From Lachnospiraceae bacterium UBA1818 (GTDB taxonomy: Bacteria > Bacillota > Clostridia > Lachnospirales > Lachnospiraceae), in NCBI GenBank assembly GCA_904419285.1, contig CAJFQZ010000005.1, positions 1 to 64,000 of the forward strand: a DNA stretch of 64,000 nt, written 5' to 3'. Positions 46,752 to 55,489 of this stretch are shown piece after piece. The notes below the pieces were generated by a model. It saw only the letters and a list, made by a program, of their open reading frames with translations. It searched no databases and was not told the DNA's origin. Both the position numbers and the translations under genes were made by a program. How positions within the stretch are numbered: position 1 is the first letter of the stretch; the number at the start of each line of letters is the position of its first letter.

Positions 46752-46780
46752 ATTATAGCAATTTGTGGCAGAAATGTAAA
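46752..46780 (-). promoter_or_regulatory. promoter of the GH84 gene
   Basis: TTTACA (46775-46780) and TATAAT (46752-46757) with a 17-base spacer, giving a leader of about 160 bases. Confidence 0.65.
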
Positions 46781-46967
46781 TAGAAATTGTCGTTTTTCAC
46801 AAACCGTAAAAACTAAAGCAAGAATTTTTGTGCCGTTTTTTCTGTTTTTGGTATGAGAATCTACCTATTATATAAAATATATCCAATTAGGATTTCACGG
46901 ATCCTCAAGAAGAACAGTATCCGCCAGGTCTCGGGCAGGACCGGGCTTTATTCCGCTGCAAAAACAA

Positions 46968-46999
46968 AAACCCGAACACTCTTCCGAGCATTCGGGTTT
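46968..46999 (-). terminator. terminator of the tRNA operon
   Basis: AAACCCGAATGCTC pairs with GAGTGTTCGGGTTT on the minus strand and is followed by TTGTTTTTG. Confidence 0.85.
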
Positions 47000-47009
47000 C
47001 CTCATTGAG

Positions 47010-47081
47010 AGGCGCAGACCGGATTTGAACCGGTGAATCAGGGTGTTGCAGACCCACGCCTTACCACTTGGCTACTGCGCC
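47010..47081 (-). tRNA. tRNA-Cys (GCA)
   Basis: Acceptor GGCGCAG/CTGCGCC with U73, the Cys discriminator. Anticodon loop CTGCAAC gives GCA. T arm CCGGTTCAAATCCGG is intact. CCA is not encoded. Confidence 0.95.
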
Positions 47082-47174
47082 TTATTCAGTTACGCGCATC
47101 TGTCATCTCTCAGATACATCTGCGCTGATCTGCCGCTTCCTCCGCAAGCTGCTTCATCATCCTGAAACGGCAAA

Positions 47175-47246
47175 TGACCCCGACGGGAATCGAACCCGTG
47201 TTACCGCCGTGAAAGGGCGATGTCTTAACCGCTTGACCACGGGGCC
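47175..47246 (-). tRNA. tRNA-Glu (UUC)
   Basis: Acceptor GGCCCCG/CGGGGTC with one G-U pair and A73. Anticodon loop CTTTCAC gives UUC. T arm CGGGTTCGATTCCCG is intact. CCA is not encoded. It lies 93 bases before tRNA-Cys on the same strand. Confidence 0.95.
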
Positions 47247-47279
47247 ATAAAACAGTCACTTATATGATGACCGGTGTTT

Positions 47280-47308
47280 ATAATAGCATAAGCTTTCTGC
47301 AATTGCAA
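47280..47308 (-). promoter_or_regulatory. promoter of the tRNA operon
   Basis: TTGCAA (47303-47308) and TATTAT (47280-47285) with a 17-base spacer, 33 bases before tRNA-Glu. Confidence 0.7.
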
Positions 47309-47443
47309 GCACTTTTTTCAGTTTCTTTCTGATTTATCGCTGCGATCATACCTCTGGATATCCAAGGGCAGCCATACAGACGCGCCTGCATATTTCCGCC
47401 CCGGATATCCGGGCGTAAGCCGAAGCCCCGGTACCACCAAAAC

Positions 47444-48565
47444 TCATGCCCTGTCTCCGAAATACGCCACGATCAGATCGACCATCCGGTCGTAGCTCTG
47501 TACGCCGTCAGCCTGCCCGTTCACTCTAAGATATGTATCATTCACCCGGTCTGCCGTCTCAGAGATGATCCCCTCATAATGGTCCCAGAACTCTGAATTG
47601 GCCGTCACATCCGCTTCCGCCCGTTCATCCAGCAGAACTCTCGTCGTCCTCCACGCCTCCTGGTCCGCTCGGTAAAGAGCATTCATGCAGTATGTCCATC
47701 CGGACAGATACCCGCTGTACCGGAAGTCCGCCCGGTCTGAGCCAATACACGCCAGAAAAGCGATAAAGTTTGCTTCCCTCTCCTCCATAAATCCCCTCAG
47801 GTGCGACAGTTCATGGCAGGTGGTGAAAGGAATATTATATGGAATCATATCTCCATTATAATTTGCCTCCACCGTAAACGGTGAGTAAATGCCTGTGAGT
47901 CCCTGATATGAGAGGAACTCAGACAGGATCAGCTTCTTTGGCTGAGGATAATAACCTTCTAATGAAGGGAATGTCTCAGACAGCTTGTCCATCGCAGCCA
48001 CAGCGCCCTCACCTTCCGGCCCGTCCAGGATCATTACCCCGGCGTCATCGCGGGAAACCTCCTCGCAGGCCGCGTTCACTTCTGCTGTCAGCCAGATGCA
48101 GACCTGATTCAGCTCCTCAGAGCTGTAGAAAGACGTCACGATCCCTTCCTCCGCCGAAAAACTGCGCCTGTGATAGTTGATCCCGCATCCGGCAGTATAG
48201 AGAAATGCCAGAATTCCCACTGCCAGGATCACTCCGGAAAACCAGGAGAACAGCACGTTCCCCGCCTTTGCGCCCTTCACGATCTTTCCTGCACAGTACA
48301 CGATCGACACAGCCAGCGCTGCCAGAAGCAGGTACAGGCAGAGCTCCGCCACGGAAAACGGTGCTGTCCCCATGATCCTCCCTGCCGTATTGACAAGAAA
48401 AGGGTATATGGTTTCCGAATACCATTCGGCGAACGCCGGGATCTTTACTGACGCAGCCATCAGCGCCGCGCTCAGGATAAGAAGGACCGCTGCCGCTGCA
48501 GTACGGTGCTTGGAATGATCTTTTGTTCTTTTTTTCAAGCTGTTTTTCTTCTGTCTCTTTCTCAT
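47444..48565 (-). CDS. DUF3810-family membrane protein with HEXXH motif
   Basis: A 373-aa protein with a basic N-terminus, three membrane helices (about 25-160) and a large extracellular C-terminal part. The latter has FTTCHELSHLRGFMEEREAN, a zincin-type HELSH motif with a nearby Glu, so a metallopeptidase role is likely; the substrate is unknown. The start at 48565 has GAGGAGAG upstream. It begins 20 bases behind the lipase gene and is the last gene of the secretion-linked operon, so it may process envelope proteins or simply travel with the locus. Confidence 0.8.
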   Translation of the reverse strand: MRKRQKKNSLKKRTKDHSKHRTAAAAVLLILSAALMAASVKIPAFAEWYSETIYPFLVNTAGRIMGTAPFSVAELCLYLLLAALAVSIVYCAGKIVKGAKAGNVLFSWFSGVILAVGILAFLYTAGCGINYHRRSFSAEEGIVTSFYSSEELNQVCIWLTAEVNAACEEVSRDDAGVMILDGPEGEGAVAAMDKLSETFPSLEGYYPQPKKLILSEFLSYQGLTGIYSPFTVEANYNGDMIPYNIPFTTCHELSHLRGFMEEREANFIAFLACIGSDRADFRYSGYLSGWTYCMNALYRADQEAWRTTRVLLDERAEADVTANSEFWDHYEGIISETADRVNDTYLRVNGQADGVQSYDRMVDLIVAYFGDRA

Positions 48566-48584
48566 ACTCTCCTCGTATCTTCTG

Positions 48585-50306
48585 TCACTGCAGCCCCAGA
48601 TTTTCCGCCTTTTTCTCAAGCAGCGTGCGCACACTCCTCAGTTCATCGATCACACTTCTCAACCTCACCGCATTATCCCTGTCTGCCTGGTTTGCTTCGT
48701 CAAATACCCGCTCTGCGCCAGACCTGCAGGCATTATTGATCTCCGAAACTCTCTCAAAATATGCATTGATCCCTCCAACTGCATTCGGGATCAGCAGAGT
48801 ATCGTACCACTCTTCTCCCGCATATCCCGACCATCCGGATACAGAACCATAGGTATCCGCCTCAACCGACAGGATCGCGCTCATCAGGATCCCATAGGTT
48901 TTCTCCGAGAAGTCCCTTATTTTTGACTCTTTTCCCGCGGCATCCGCCCGCGCCTTTTCCGGATCGAAGTCTGGGATATTCTGATACTCTTTCTCTAAGC
49001 TGCGCCAGAAGTCGACCATATCTTCTCCCACTTCTTCTGACTCCCATCCGCCGATCCATTTCAGCAGCCATTCTATAACCGGATCTTCTTTCCCGTCTCT
49101 GATCTGATTGATGATCAGATTCAAGAGTCCGCCTGCATCTGAGATAACTTTTCCCAGCGTTTTATTATCCGCAGTCATTCCGCCTTCGATCACTGCAAGG
49201 ACTTCGTCAAGTCCAAGCACTTCCGCCAGGCTTCTGATCTCCTCATCCGTAAGATTATAGGTTTCGACATACTTAATAAAGTACGCCAGAAGTTTTGTGA
49301 GCATTTCCTGGTCAGACAGCAGATATTCTTTGATATTGCTTTTATTGTATGTTTTATCTTCAAGCTTCAAATCTTTGCCATCCATAAGGATCGCCAGAAT
49401 ATTTCCGATATAGTCTCCTGCTTTTCTTTTGTCTTCTTCCGGCATCACGTTGAGAAGAAAGACCGTAAGTTCATGCAGATAGACCATAACCTCTTCCCGT
49501 GTGCCGCTGACCAGTGCCGGATCTCCGCTTCCATTTTCCAGTATGTGCCAGTGTCCGTCCTCATCCTGATAATACCGGTAAAAAGAAGAAGGAACATGGT
49601 TTTTCTCCAGGACAATGCTGTCATCCCCTTCAATGCAGATCTGATCAGACCCCGGAACCGGGAAAAGAAGGATACTCACAAAATCGCCGTCAAGGAAATA
49701 ATTCTTGATGCATCCTCCCTTTTTTTCGATCTCCGCATAATACTTATCCAGGAATTCCTGAGAAAATCCCTGGCCGTCCATAGAAATGCATCTGTCCACC
49801 TTATCGGAAAGGACTGTCACATACTGCGCCTTATTTCCGCCTTTTGAGTGCCCTGTTACCGTGATACTGTCATAGGAGAGATTCTCTATATACTCCAGCG
49901 CTTCCTTCTGTTTCTGTGTATCAGACAGCCCGAGCCCGCTGCCGTTATCCTGCCATTCCTTCTGTCCTGTTGACCCTTTGAAAGCTACAAGAGCGCTGTC
50001 CGAGTCATTCGGGTCTGTGAAGCAGATCGCCTGAACCGAATCGTCCTTACCCGCAATATCCAGGCTGTACAGTTCCGGATCATTCTGGATCTGCCGGATA
50101 ATGGCTGCCCACTGTTTTCCGCTGATCCGTCCTTCGAACTGTTCATTCGAACCTTCCAGCTCCGCCAGGGCATCCTCGTCAAACTGCCTGAGCAGACTCT
50201 CCACACTGTCATATGGTCCCAGCACAACATCTGCCTCCCGTGCCACTTTATCTTCCAAATATGTCAGCTGCTCGAGCAGCATGATCTGTTCATCCGTAAG
50301 CTGCAT
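48585..50306 (-). CDS. DUF2974 lipase, type VII effector candidate (TslA-like)
   Basis: A 573-aa protein. The N-terminal alpha/beta-hydrolase (about 60-260) has the nucleophile elbow TGHSKGGNKA (Ser154), a later Asp in YFLDGDFVS and a His in EKNHVPSSFY. The C-terminal third (about 440-573) is helical, including FDEANQADRDNAVRLRSVID. There is no signal peptide. An N-terminal lipase with a C-terminal helical targeting domain is the reversed layout described for the staphylococcal type VII lipase toxin TslA. A lipoprotein gene sits 13 bases upstream, as TslA is paired with lipoprotein TilA, and small helical proteins precede it. Secretion and toxicity are inferred. Confidence 0.75.
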   Translation of the reverse strand: MQLTDEQIMLLEQLTYLEDKVAREADVVLGPYDSVESLLRQFDEDALAELEGSNEQFEGRISGKQWAAIIRQIQNDPELYSLDIAGKDDSVQAICFTDPNDSDSALVAFKGSTGQKEWQDNGSGLGLSDTQKQKEALEYIENLSYDSITVTGHSKGGNKAQYVTVLSDKVDRCISMDGQGFSQEFLDKYYAEIEKKGGCIKNYFLDGDFVSILLFPVPGSDQICIEGDDSIVLEKNHVPSSFYRYYQDEDGHWHILENGSGDPALVSGTREEVMVYLHELTVFLLNVMPEEDKRKAGDYIGNILAILMDGKDLKLEDKTYNKSNIKEYLLSDQEMLTKLLAYFIKYVETYNLTDEEIRSLAEVLGLDEVLAVIEGGMTADNKTLGKVISDAGGLLNLIINQIRDGKEDPVIEWLLKWIGGWESEEVGEDMVDFWRSLEKEYQNIPDFDPEKARADAAGKESKIRDFSEKTYGILMSAILSVEADTYGSVSGWSGYAGEEWYDTLLIPNAVGGINAYFERVSEINNACRSGAERVFDEANQADRDNAVRLRSVIDELRSVRTLLEKKAENLGLQ

Positions 50307-50319
50307 AGTAATTCCCCCG

Positions 50320-51132
50320 CTAGTATATCGTTACCTTGCCCGAGCCGGAGATCGAGCAGTCGTTTTCCGCTGTGAAGATGTCTTCCCTGATACTATCCTC
50401 ATAGTCTGCCTCGCTGATCTTTGCCCATGCCTCCGACTGAGTCATCCGCAGATAAATCCCTGCCGGCACACCCTGGCAGTGTTCCTTCAGCCACCGGCCG
50501 CATGCATCGACAAAACGTTCATACGCCTCGGTGCTGCAGACGGAATCATCTGTGAAGACATACGTAGCCGCCGATGCGGACTCAAGTATGTTCTCTTCCG
50601 TTACGCTTCCGCCTATGCTCTTGATATCCGTATATACTTTGATCCCCTCCGCCGGGAAATATTCCTCTGCAAAAGCTCTCACCTTGTCCTCATACCAGGG
50701 TCTTGCGAGAATATTTTCATAATCATCCTCATAAGAATATTCTCCATTCTCATAGGTGCGGTATACAGTCACCTTATCATAGGGCTGTCCATCCGACGGA
50801 TATGCCTCCAGATGCTCTTTGTCCAGCGTGTTTGACGGGGCATAAGATAAATAGCAGAATTCTTGCCCATACTTTTCTTCCAGATAAGCAAGCATATCAT
50901 CAGCAGACGTCACCGCGCTCTTCTGCGTATCGGTAAGCTCGTCATAATCCCCGGAAAGCCCCATTTCCTCAAGCAGTTTCTTCTGCCTCTGCGTCCACTC
51001 TTTCTTCACCTGCTCTTCCTCCCTGCTCTTATTCTCAAATTTCCCTTGTCCGTCAGACTGCCCGCATGACGCAAATGACAGAACACATGCCGCTGCCAGG
51101 ACGGCTGTAAAAATCTTTCTGCCGCTCTTCAT
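50320..51132 (-). CDS. lipoprotein, candidate immunity protein for the lipase
   Basis: A 270-aa protein with a signal peptide and lipobox (SFASC), then a charged coil and an unrecognised extracellular domain. Start at 51132 by GGGGGAG spacing, two bases after the upstream stop. It is placed directly before the lipase gene, which matches the lipoprotein immunity arrangement of TslA-like toxins acting on membranes from outside. The role is inferred from position. Confidence 0.6.
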   Translation of the reverse strand: MKSGRKIFTAVLAAACVLSFASCGQSDGQGKFENKSREEEQVKKEWTQRQKKLLEEMGLSGDYDELTDTQKSAVTSADDMLAYLEEKYGQEFCYLSYAPSNTLDKEHLEAYPSDGQPYDKVTVYRTYENGEYSYEDDYENILARPWYEDKVRAFAEEYFPAEGIKVYTDIKSIGGSVTEENILESASAATYVFTDDSVCSTEAYERFVDACGRWLKEHCQGVPAGIYLRMTQSEAWAKISEADYEDSIREDIFTAENDCSISGSGKVTIY

Positions 51133-51134
51133 TT

Positions 51135-51422
51135 TCAATCTCCCCCTTCGAACAGGCTGGCGGAATGATCTGAATCAGCAGTATGAAACTGCTGCGCCGC
51201 ACTATCCAGCTGTTCTGCCGTCACGTACGCCAGACGGCTTAAAGCAGTCCCCATATTCTTAAGCTCTGAGACAAACATCTCCATCTCTTCCACAAAAGCG
51301 CCTTCTCCCCGCTCCATCTCTGTCTCATACGTTCTCGCTTCGATCCTCGCTGCCAGATCCCGCATTCTGCCTGCCTGCTCTTTCAGCAGCTGTTCCCTTG
51401 CAATGATCTCTCCACTCTGCAA
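51135..51422 (-). CDS. small helical WXG100-like partner protein
   Basis: A 95-aa, almost fully helical protein without signal peptide (LLKEQAGRMRDLAARIEART, then VSELKNMGTALSRLAYVTAE). Its size and position before a lipase/lipoprotein pair fit the small helical partners (WXG100, YwqI or SACOL2603 type) that bind type VII effectors. The exact WxG motif is not present. Function inferred. Confidence 0.5.
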   Translation of the reverse strand: MQSGEIIAREQLLKEQAGRMRDLAARIEARTYETEMERGEGAFVEEMEMFVSELKNMGTALSRLAYVTAEQLDSAAQQFHTADSDHSASLFEGGD

Positions 51423-51485
51423 AACCAGTTACCTCCATCCTCACACTTCCGCATAGTATGTCCTCTGTTCTCTGCGCCTGCTTTC

Positions 51486-51818
51486 TCAGAAAAATCCTGC
51501 AAGCGTGCTCATAATATCGCCAAAAGAAATATCCGGATAAGTAAATCGGTCCGCATCTTCCACATCCCGGATCTCTCTTCTCACACAGTCCGCCATCACA
51601 GAATACAGCCCCTGCAGTTCATCGCACAAAGACAATACCTCCGAAGAAAGGCGCTGCAGCTCTCTTCGGACCAGGACGTCCTCGATTCCCTTATCCGCCG
51701 CCTCATTAAGGATCGCACTGTACTCTTCAATACTCTTCCGGAGAAACTGTATGTACCGTTCTGTCTTATTCCTCGCTATGGACAGTTCTCCGTCTGCACA
51801 GATCAGCCTTCTTTCCAT
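51486..51818 (-). CDS. small helical protein of the type VII locus
   Basis: A 110-aa helical protein (IQFLRKSIEEYSAILNEAAD; ELQRLSSEVLSLCDELQGLY). I chose the ATG at 51818, just after the upstream stop, with GGGGGAG before it. It is probably another effector partner or chaperone. I recognise no named family. Confidence 0.5.
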   Translation of the reverse strand: MERRLICADGELSIARNKTERYIQFLRKSIEEYSAILNEAADKGIEDVLVRRELQRLSSEVLSLCDELQGLYSVMADCVRREIRDVEDADRFTYPDISFGDIMSTLAGFF

Positions 51819-51819
51819 A

Positions 51820-52272
51820 TCAGCATACTCCCCCTTCCGCATCTGCTGCCCGCTCAGCATCAACGATCATACTGTTCAGCATACTGATCGATCTCTGCAG
51901 CTCTGCGATCCTGTTTTCGCAGTCCCGGACCTTTCGCTTATATTCTTCCAGCTTCAGAAAAACCATAAGATCAAGACCGGTAAACGCAGCACCCACGATC
52001 TTTGCACCGATCCCATCCATCGTTCTCTGTGATCCTTCCATGTAAAGCTGTGCCGTCCGGCATGTCGAGCTGACCGCATACAGCTCGGACGCCCTGCTCA
52101 GTTTTACTGAATTGATCCTCTGAAAGCTGTCCTGAGCCCTGCATTCCTCTCCGCGGAACTGCCTCAGAGACTCATACGCCTTTTCATATCGTCTGATCTT
52201 CTGATTCTGGTCTGTAATTCCCTGTTCACAGGCAGAACGCCGCCTGATCAGATCTGCTATGATACCGTCCAT
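51820..52272 (-). CDS. YwqH-like (DUF5082-type) coiled-coil protein
   Basis: A 150-aa protein with N-terminal and C-terminal coiled coils (KIRRYEKAYESLRQF; RDCENRIAELQRSISMLNSM) around a less polar middle, the layout of YwqH-type proteins found beside LXG toxins. GGAGG precedes the ATG at 52272. Co-transcribed with its neighbours. Confidence 0.55.
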   Translation of the reverse strand: MDGIIADLIRRRSACEQGITDQNQKIRRYEKAYESLRQFRGEECRAQDSFQRINSVKLSRASELYAVSSTCRTAQLYMEGSQRTMDGIGAKIVGAAFTGLDLMVFLKLEEYKRKVRDCENRIAELQRSISMLNSMIVDAERAADAEGGVC

Positions 52273-52353
52273 CTTCCTTCCTCCGTTTTGCCCCACTCTC
52301 ATTTTCCGACAGACTGAGGCATGTCTGCCAACAAACAGTGTAAGCCATACGCT

Positions 52354-52794
52354 TTATGCTTCAGCAGCTGCCGCTTCCCGCAGGCATGCCTCCTGAAGGC
52401 TCACCCTAAGGTTCGCGATCCGGGTCTCAAGCGCAGATATCTGCCGCTTAAGCTCTTCCACCTCATCCTCTATCTCTCTCTGTTTTCCGCGAATGGCAGA
52501 CACATCATCTGTCAGGGCATTATCTGCCCGGACAAATTCTCTGCTGTTCAGCAGACCGCTCATCCCTTCATAATACCTGGCTGCACTCTTTACCTCTGTC
52601 AGCGCCAGCACTGCTGAAAGCTTCCTCTTCCGCTGATCCTGCCGCGCTTCAAATTCAGACTGCAGATTTCTGATCTTCATCGCCAGCCGCTCCAGCTCAT
52701 ACTGGTCTTCCTCAAGATCTCTTATTCTCCCTCTGGCGTTCGCGATCTTTTTTTCACAGCCTATGATCTCACTGCGTATCTGATCTGATGTCAT
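52354..52794 (-). CDS. YwqH-like (DUF5082-type) coiled-coil protein
   Basis: A 146-aa protein with long N- and C-terminal coiled coils (CEKKIANARGRIRDLEED; KQREIEDEVEELKRQISALE) and an Ala/Glu-rich end. It is a paralogue of the protein at 56723-57166: the same MTSxxIR start, length and EAxxAEA end. Such proteins accompany type VII LXG effectors, probably as chaperones or targeting partners. GGAGGG precedes the ATG. Confidence 0.6.
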   Translation of the reverse strand: MTSDQIRSEIIGCEKKIANARGRIRDLEEDQYELERLAMKIRNLQSEFEARQDQRKRKLSAVLALTEVKSAARYYEGMSGLLNSREFVRADNALTDDVSAIRGKQREIEDEVEELKRQISALETRIANLRVSLQEACLREAAAAEA

Positions 52795-52808
52795 AATGAT
52801 CCCTCCAA

Positions 52809-53507
52809 TCAGTCTAACAGCATATCTCTTACCGCTGCATAGGAATCCGGAAGGAGCTGCGAAAGGATACCATCCGCGGAAACACGGAATACTGTGCCGT
52901 CATCATATTCTACCGCCAGTACCATATACTGCCCGTCAACAACAGGCTCTTCTGACGAGTGACTGCTCCATGAGAAAACGCCCTGCTCATCAAGCGCGTC
53001 GATCAGCTGCTGCCCTTCTGTATATGTCTCTGCCTCTGTCTGCGACAGATCAGAGAAAATATAGGCATGAGATGCCCTGTAGCGTTTCCCTTCTTCCAGA
53101 TCATAGTATACACATTCATTGTCTGTGTTGATATTTTCTAGAAATGCGACTGCGGACACTCCTTCTGTAAAGTCTGATGTGCGCTCCGTAATTTCGCCCC
53201 TGATAAGATCACTGACATCTTCCGGTTCAGCATCCGAATATTCCTCCAGAAGGAGACTGATATTCAAAGACCCGACATTTTCTTCCGTAATCTCAAAATC
53301 TTCTATGAACTGCTCCAGATCTACATCCCTGTACTGATCTTCTGATAAACCGGCTAAGCGGATCAGTTCATCTGCGGTCAGAAGTTTTTCCGTATCCATA
53401 TTTTCTTCCTCCTTATGATCTGCATTCTCATTCTTTGTACTGCCGCTGCAGCCTGATACAGACACAAGCACTGCCAGCGCCAGAAAAGCTATCCTTTTTT
53501 TCTTCAT
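52809..53507 (-). CDS. lipoprotein, candidate immunity protein for the zincin
   Basis: A 232-aa protein with a signal peptide and lipobox SVSGC, a short Asn/Glu-rich spacer and an acidic extracellular domain. It starts four bases after the protease-toxin stop, so they form a tight pair. An outward-facing lipoprotein would suit protection against a secreted protease. I recognise no named family; the role is inferred from position. Confidence 0.55.
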   Translation of the reverse strand: MKKKRIAFLALAVLVSVSGCSGSTKNENADHKEEENMDTEKLLTADELIRLAGLSEDQYRDVDLEQFIEDFEITEENVGSLNISLLLEEYSDAEPEDVSDLIRGEITERTSDFTEGVSAVAFLENINTDNECVYYDLEEGKRYRASHAYIFSDLSQTEAETYTEGQQLIDALDEQGVFSWSSHSSEEPVVDGQYMVLAVEYDDGTVFRVSADGILSQLLPDSYAAVRDMLLD

Positions 53508-53511
53508 CTTT

Positions 53512-54834
53512 TTATCCCCGCTTCGACGCCATAGACTCTGCCATTTCGTCTAAAAATTTTGCTGCATTCGGGAAATGCTCCCGCAGGTTTTCCAGCGCCT
53601 CTTCGTTGTCTGTCATGCAGTAGCTGTAATACTCTGCCCAGAGTTCCACTGCCTGAGCTCCGGTAGCATTTCCGTCTTCATCATACCAATAGTTTTTTTG
53701 AGTATGCGAATAATTCCCTACGATAGCATTATCTGTAGCTCCTCCATAGATATCACTGTAAGCCTCTTTTTCCATTCCTGTTATATCTTTTTTATAAGCC
53801 TTCAGCACATTCTCCAAAATCTTTTCTTCAGTTTTGGTAAGATCCCCTCGATTATTTTTTCCTGAAATAAGATAGTTCAGCAGATTCTCCTGCATCTTTT
53901 CATCACTCGTATATTTTGCGATCGTCTGGCGGATATCATTTCGTACATCCTCAAAAATCACATCCTGCAGAGACTGACCGTCAGAATTCCGATAAGTAAG
54001 TGAATAATAGTTCCCGTCATTATAAAAATTATAATCCAGGGCATGACCGCTTTCATGAAAAAAGGTAGTATATGGTCCCCTGGGATTCGTCGGCTCTTTA
54101 ATCATGTCTACATTGATCGTATTATCGAACGGCCGGAACACTCCGGTATCTGACCCCGACACATTTCCGATGGTATAACTCTCCAGCTCATTCAGATAAA
54201 TGCTCCGATAGGGCTCATCTGCCGTATATAAGATGTACTTCACCTCCCGGATCTGCTCTTCTGTCAGCTTCGACAGCAGATTGTCCAGCTTCTTTTTTTT
54301 CTCTGGATTATATATTTCATATATTCTTATAAATTCATCCTTGTCATCATTGCTGACTACGTCCATCGATTTATAGTGCTCCAGCAGTTTTTTGACTCTC
54401 AGTTCGCCATATTTACTGAGATATTCTTGATATTCTGTAAATCTTTCCGGAAGCAGCGCGTTCATTTCCTCCGGTGAAAAGCTTCCATTTTCAGGAGAGA
54501 TAATCTCAATTAATGTCTGAAGAATTTTGTTAAAAGAATTGCATGCAGAAATGATACTGCAAAAACCGCTATGATACTCTGCTTCCACAGCATATACCTT
54601 GCTGAAAATCGCTTCCAGTTCGTTCAGAGTTGTATTATTTTTATCAATTACCTTTTTGTGATACTCATTAACGTTTGACAGATCTTCCTTAAGATTAAGA
54701 AGACCGATCCATTCTTCAAAAGAATACCAGCAGTCTCCAACCCAGTCCGTAAAGTCGCATAGCTTCTCATTCTCCACCTGTGCAACCATATTCATCAGAT
54801 CTTGCTTTGCACGGTCTGAAAAATCCCGTATCAT
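53512..54834 (-). CDS. zincin metalloprotease, type VII effector candidate
   Basis: A 440-aa protein. The N-terminal 120 residues are helical and LXG-like. The C-terminal part carries TTFFHESGHALDYNFYND (HESGH, about 260-264) and a downstream WAEYYSY Glu as possible third ligand, a zincin pattern distantly like lethal-factor-type peptidases. There is no signal peptide. ATG at 54834 overlaps the upstream stop (ATGA), with GGAGGTG upstream. Two small helical proteins precede it and a lipoprotein follows. AT-richer than most of the operon. Toxicity is inferred. Confidence 0.65.
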   Translation of the reverse strand: MIRDFSDRAKQDLMNMVAQVENEKLCDFTDWVGDCWYSFEEWIGLLNLKEDLSNVNEYHKKVIDKNNTTLNELEAIFSKVYAVEAEYHSGFCSIISACNSFNKILQTLIEIISPENGSFSPEEMNALLPERFTEYQEYLSKYGELRVKKLLEHYKSMDVVSNDDKDEFIRIYEIYNPEKKKKLDNLLSKLTEEQIREVKYILYTADEPYRSIYLNELESYTIGNVSGSDTGVFRPFDNTINVDMIKEPTNPRGPYTTFFHESGHALDYNFYNDGNYYSLTYRNSDGQSLQDVIFEDVRNDIRQTIAKYTSDEKMQENLLNYLISGKNNRGDLTKTEEKILENVLKAYKKDITGMEKEAYSDIYGGATDNAIVGNYSHTQKNYWYDEDGNATGAQAVELWAEYYSYCMTDNEEALENLREHFPNAAKFLDEMAESMASKRG

Positions 54835-55115
54835 CGCAACGTCCACCTCCCTGATGTAATCATTGCCGAAAGTTCATCCGCTGATGTTATTCCTTCTGAA
54901 TAATACTCCAGGCAATCGACAGTACTTTGAATAAGGATGCTGAGCGAATCCCGTATTACAGCTCCAGCATCCAAAATTGCGGTCAGGTCATCTGCTACAT
55001 CTCCGCTTCCTTTTCCTTCCGCGCGTTTTATTTCCAGGTTTTCGTTTTCTTCTTTCAACTGCAGAAGCTGCTGCTTTATTCTTTCTTCCTCCTGTTTTTT
55101 AAACGTTATCTTCAT
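54831..55115 (-). CDS. small helical partner protein
   Basis: A 94-aa protein: basic coiled coil (KQEEERIKQQLLQLKEENEN), then a Gly/Asp hinge and a second helix. Its stop overlaps the zincin start (ATGA), which implies co-translation and likely binding to the zincin. It resembles small type VII effector partners; no WxG motif. Confidence 0.5.
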   Translation of the reverse strand: MKITFKKQEEERIKQQLLQLKEENENLEIKRAEGKGSGDVADDLTAILDAGAVIRDSLSILIQSTVDCLEYYSEGITSADELSAMITSGRWTLR

Positions 55116-55130
55116 CTGTCCGCCCTCCTA

Positions 55131-55415
55131 TCAAAACAAATACTGATCTGCCTCATCGACATCAGCCAGATAATTTTCAAGGAGTTTTCCGATACTGTTC
55201 CCAATTTCATCCAAGTTTCCTTGAAGCTTTCTGGCAAACACGGTATATACCATCAATGCTTCTGACATCTCTCCATCTTGTATCGCAGTCATCGGCACAG
55301 TATTCAGAATCTGAATATATCTGTCCACTATGGAATTCATCCTCAAAAAACTTGTCATAATATTCTCAGCTTCCGCCTTGATATACTCCTCATCCACGAT
55401 CATATTATTCGCCAT
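55131..55415 (-). CDS. small helical WXG100-like partner protein
   Basis: A 94-aa two-helix protein (MIVDEEYIKAEAENIMTSFL; KLQGNLDEIGNSIGKLLENY). Start at 55415. It lies 15 bases before the next partner gene and is the probable first subunit of the zincin module. Family assignment is tentative. Confidence 0.5.
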   Translation of the reverse strand: MANNMIVDEEYIKAEAENIMTSFLRMNSIVDRYIQILNTVPMTAIQDGEMSEALMVYTVFARKLQGNLDEIGNSIGKLLENYLADVDEADQYLF

Positions 55416-55489
55416 CGCGCCCTCACTCCCTTCCATCTTACCGGATCATGATCTGTTTTTATTTTACATAGATCGAGTCCAGTATCGTC

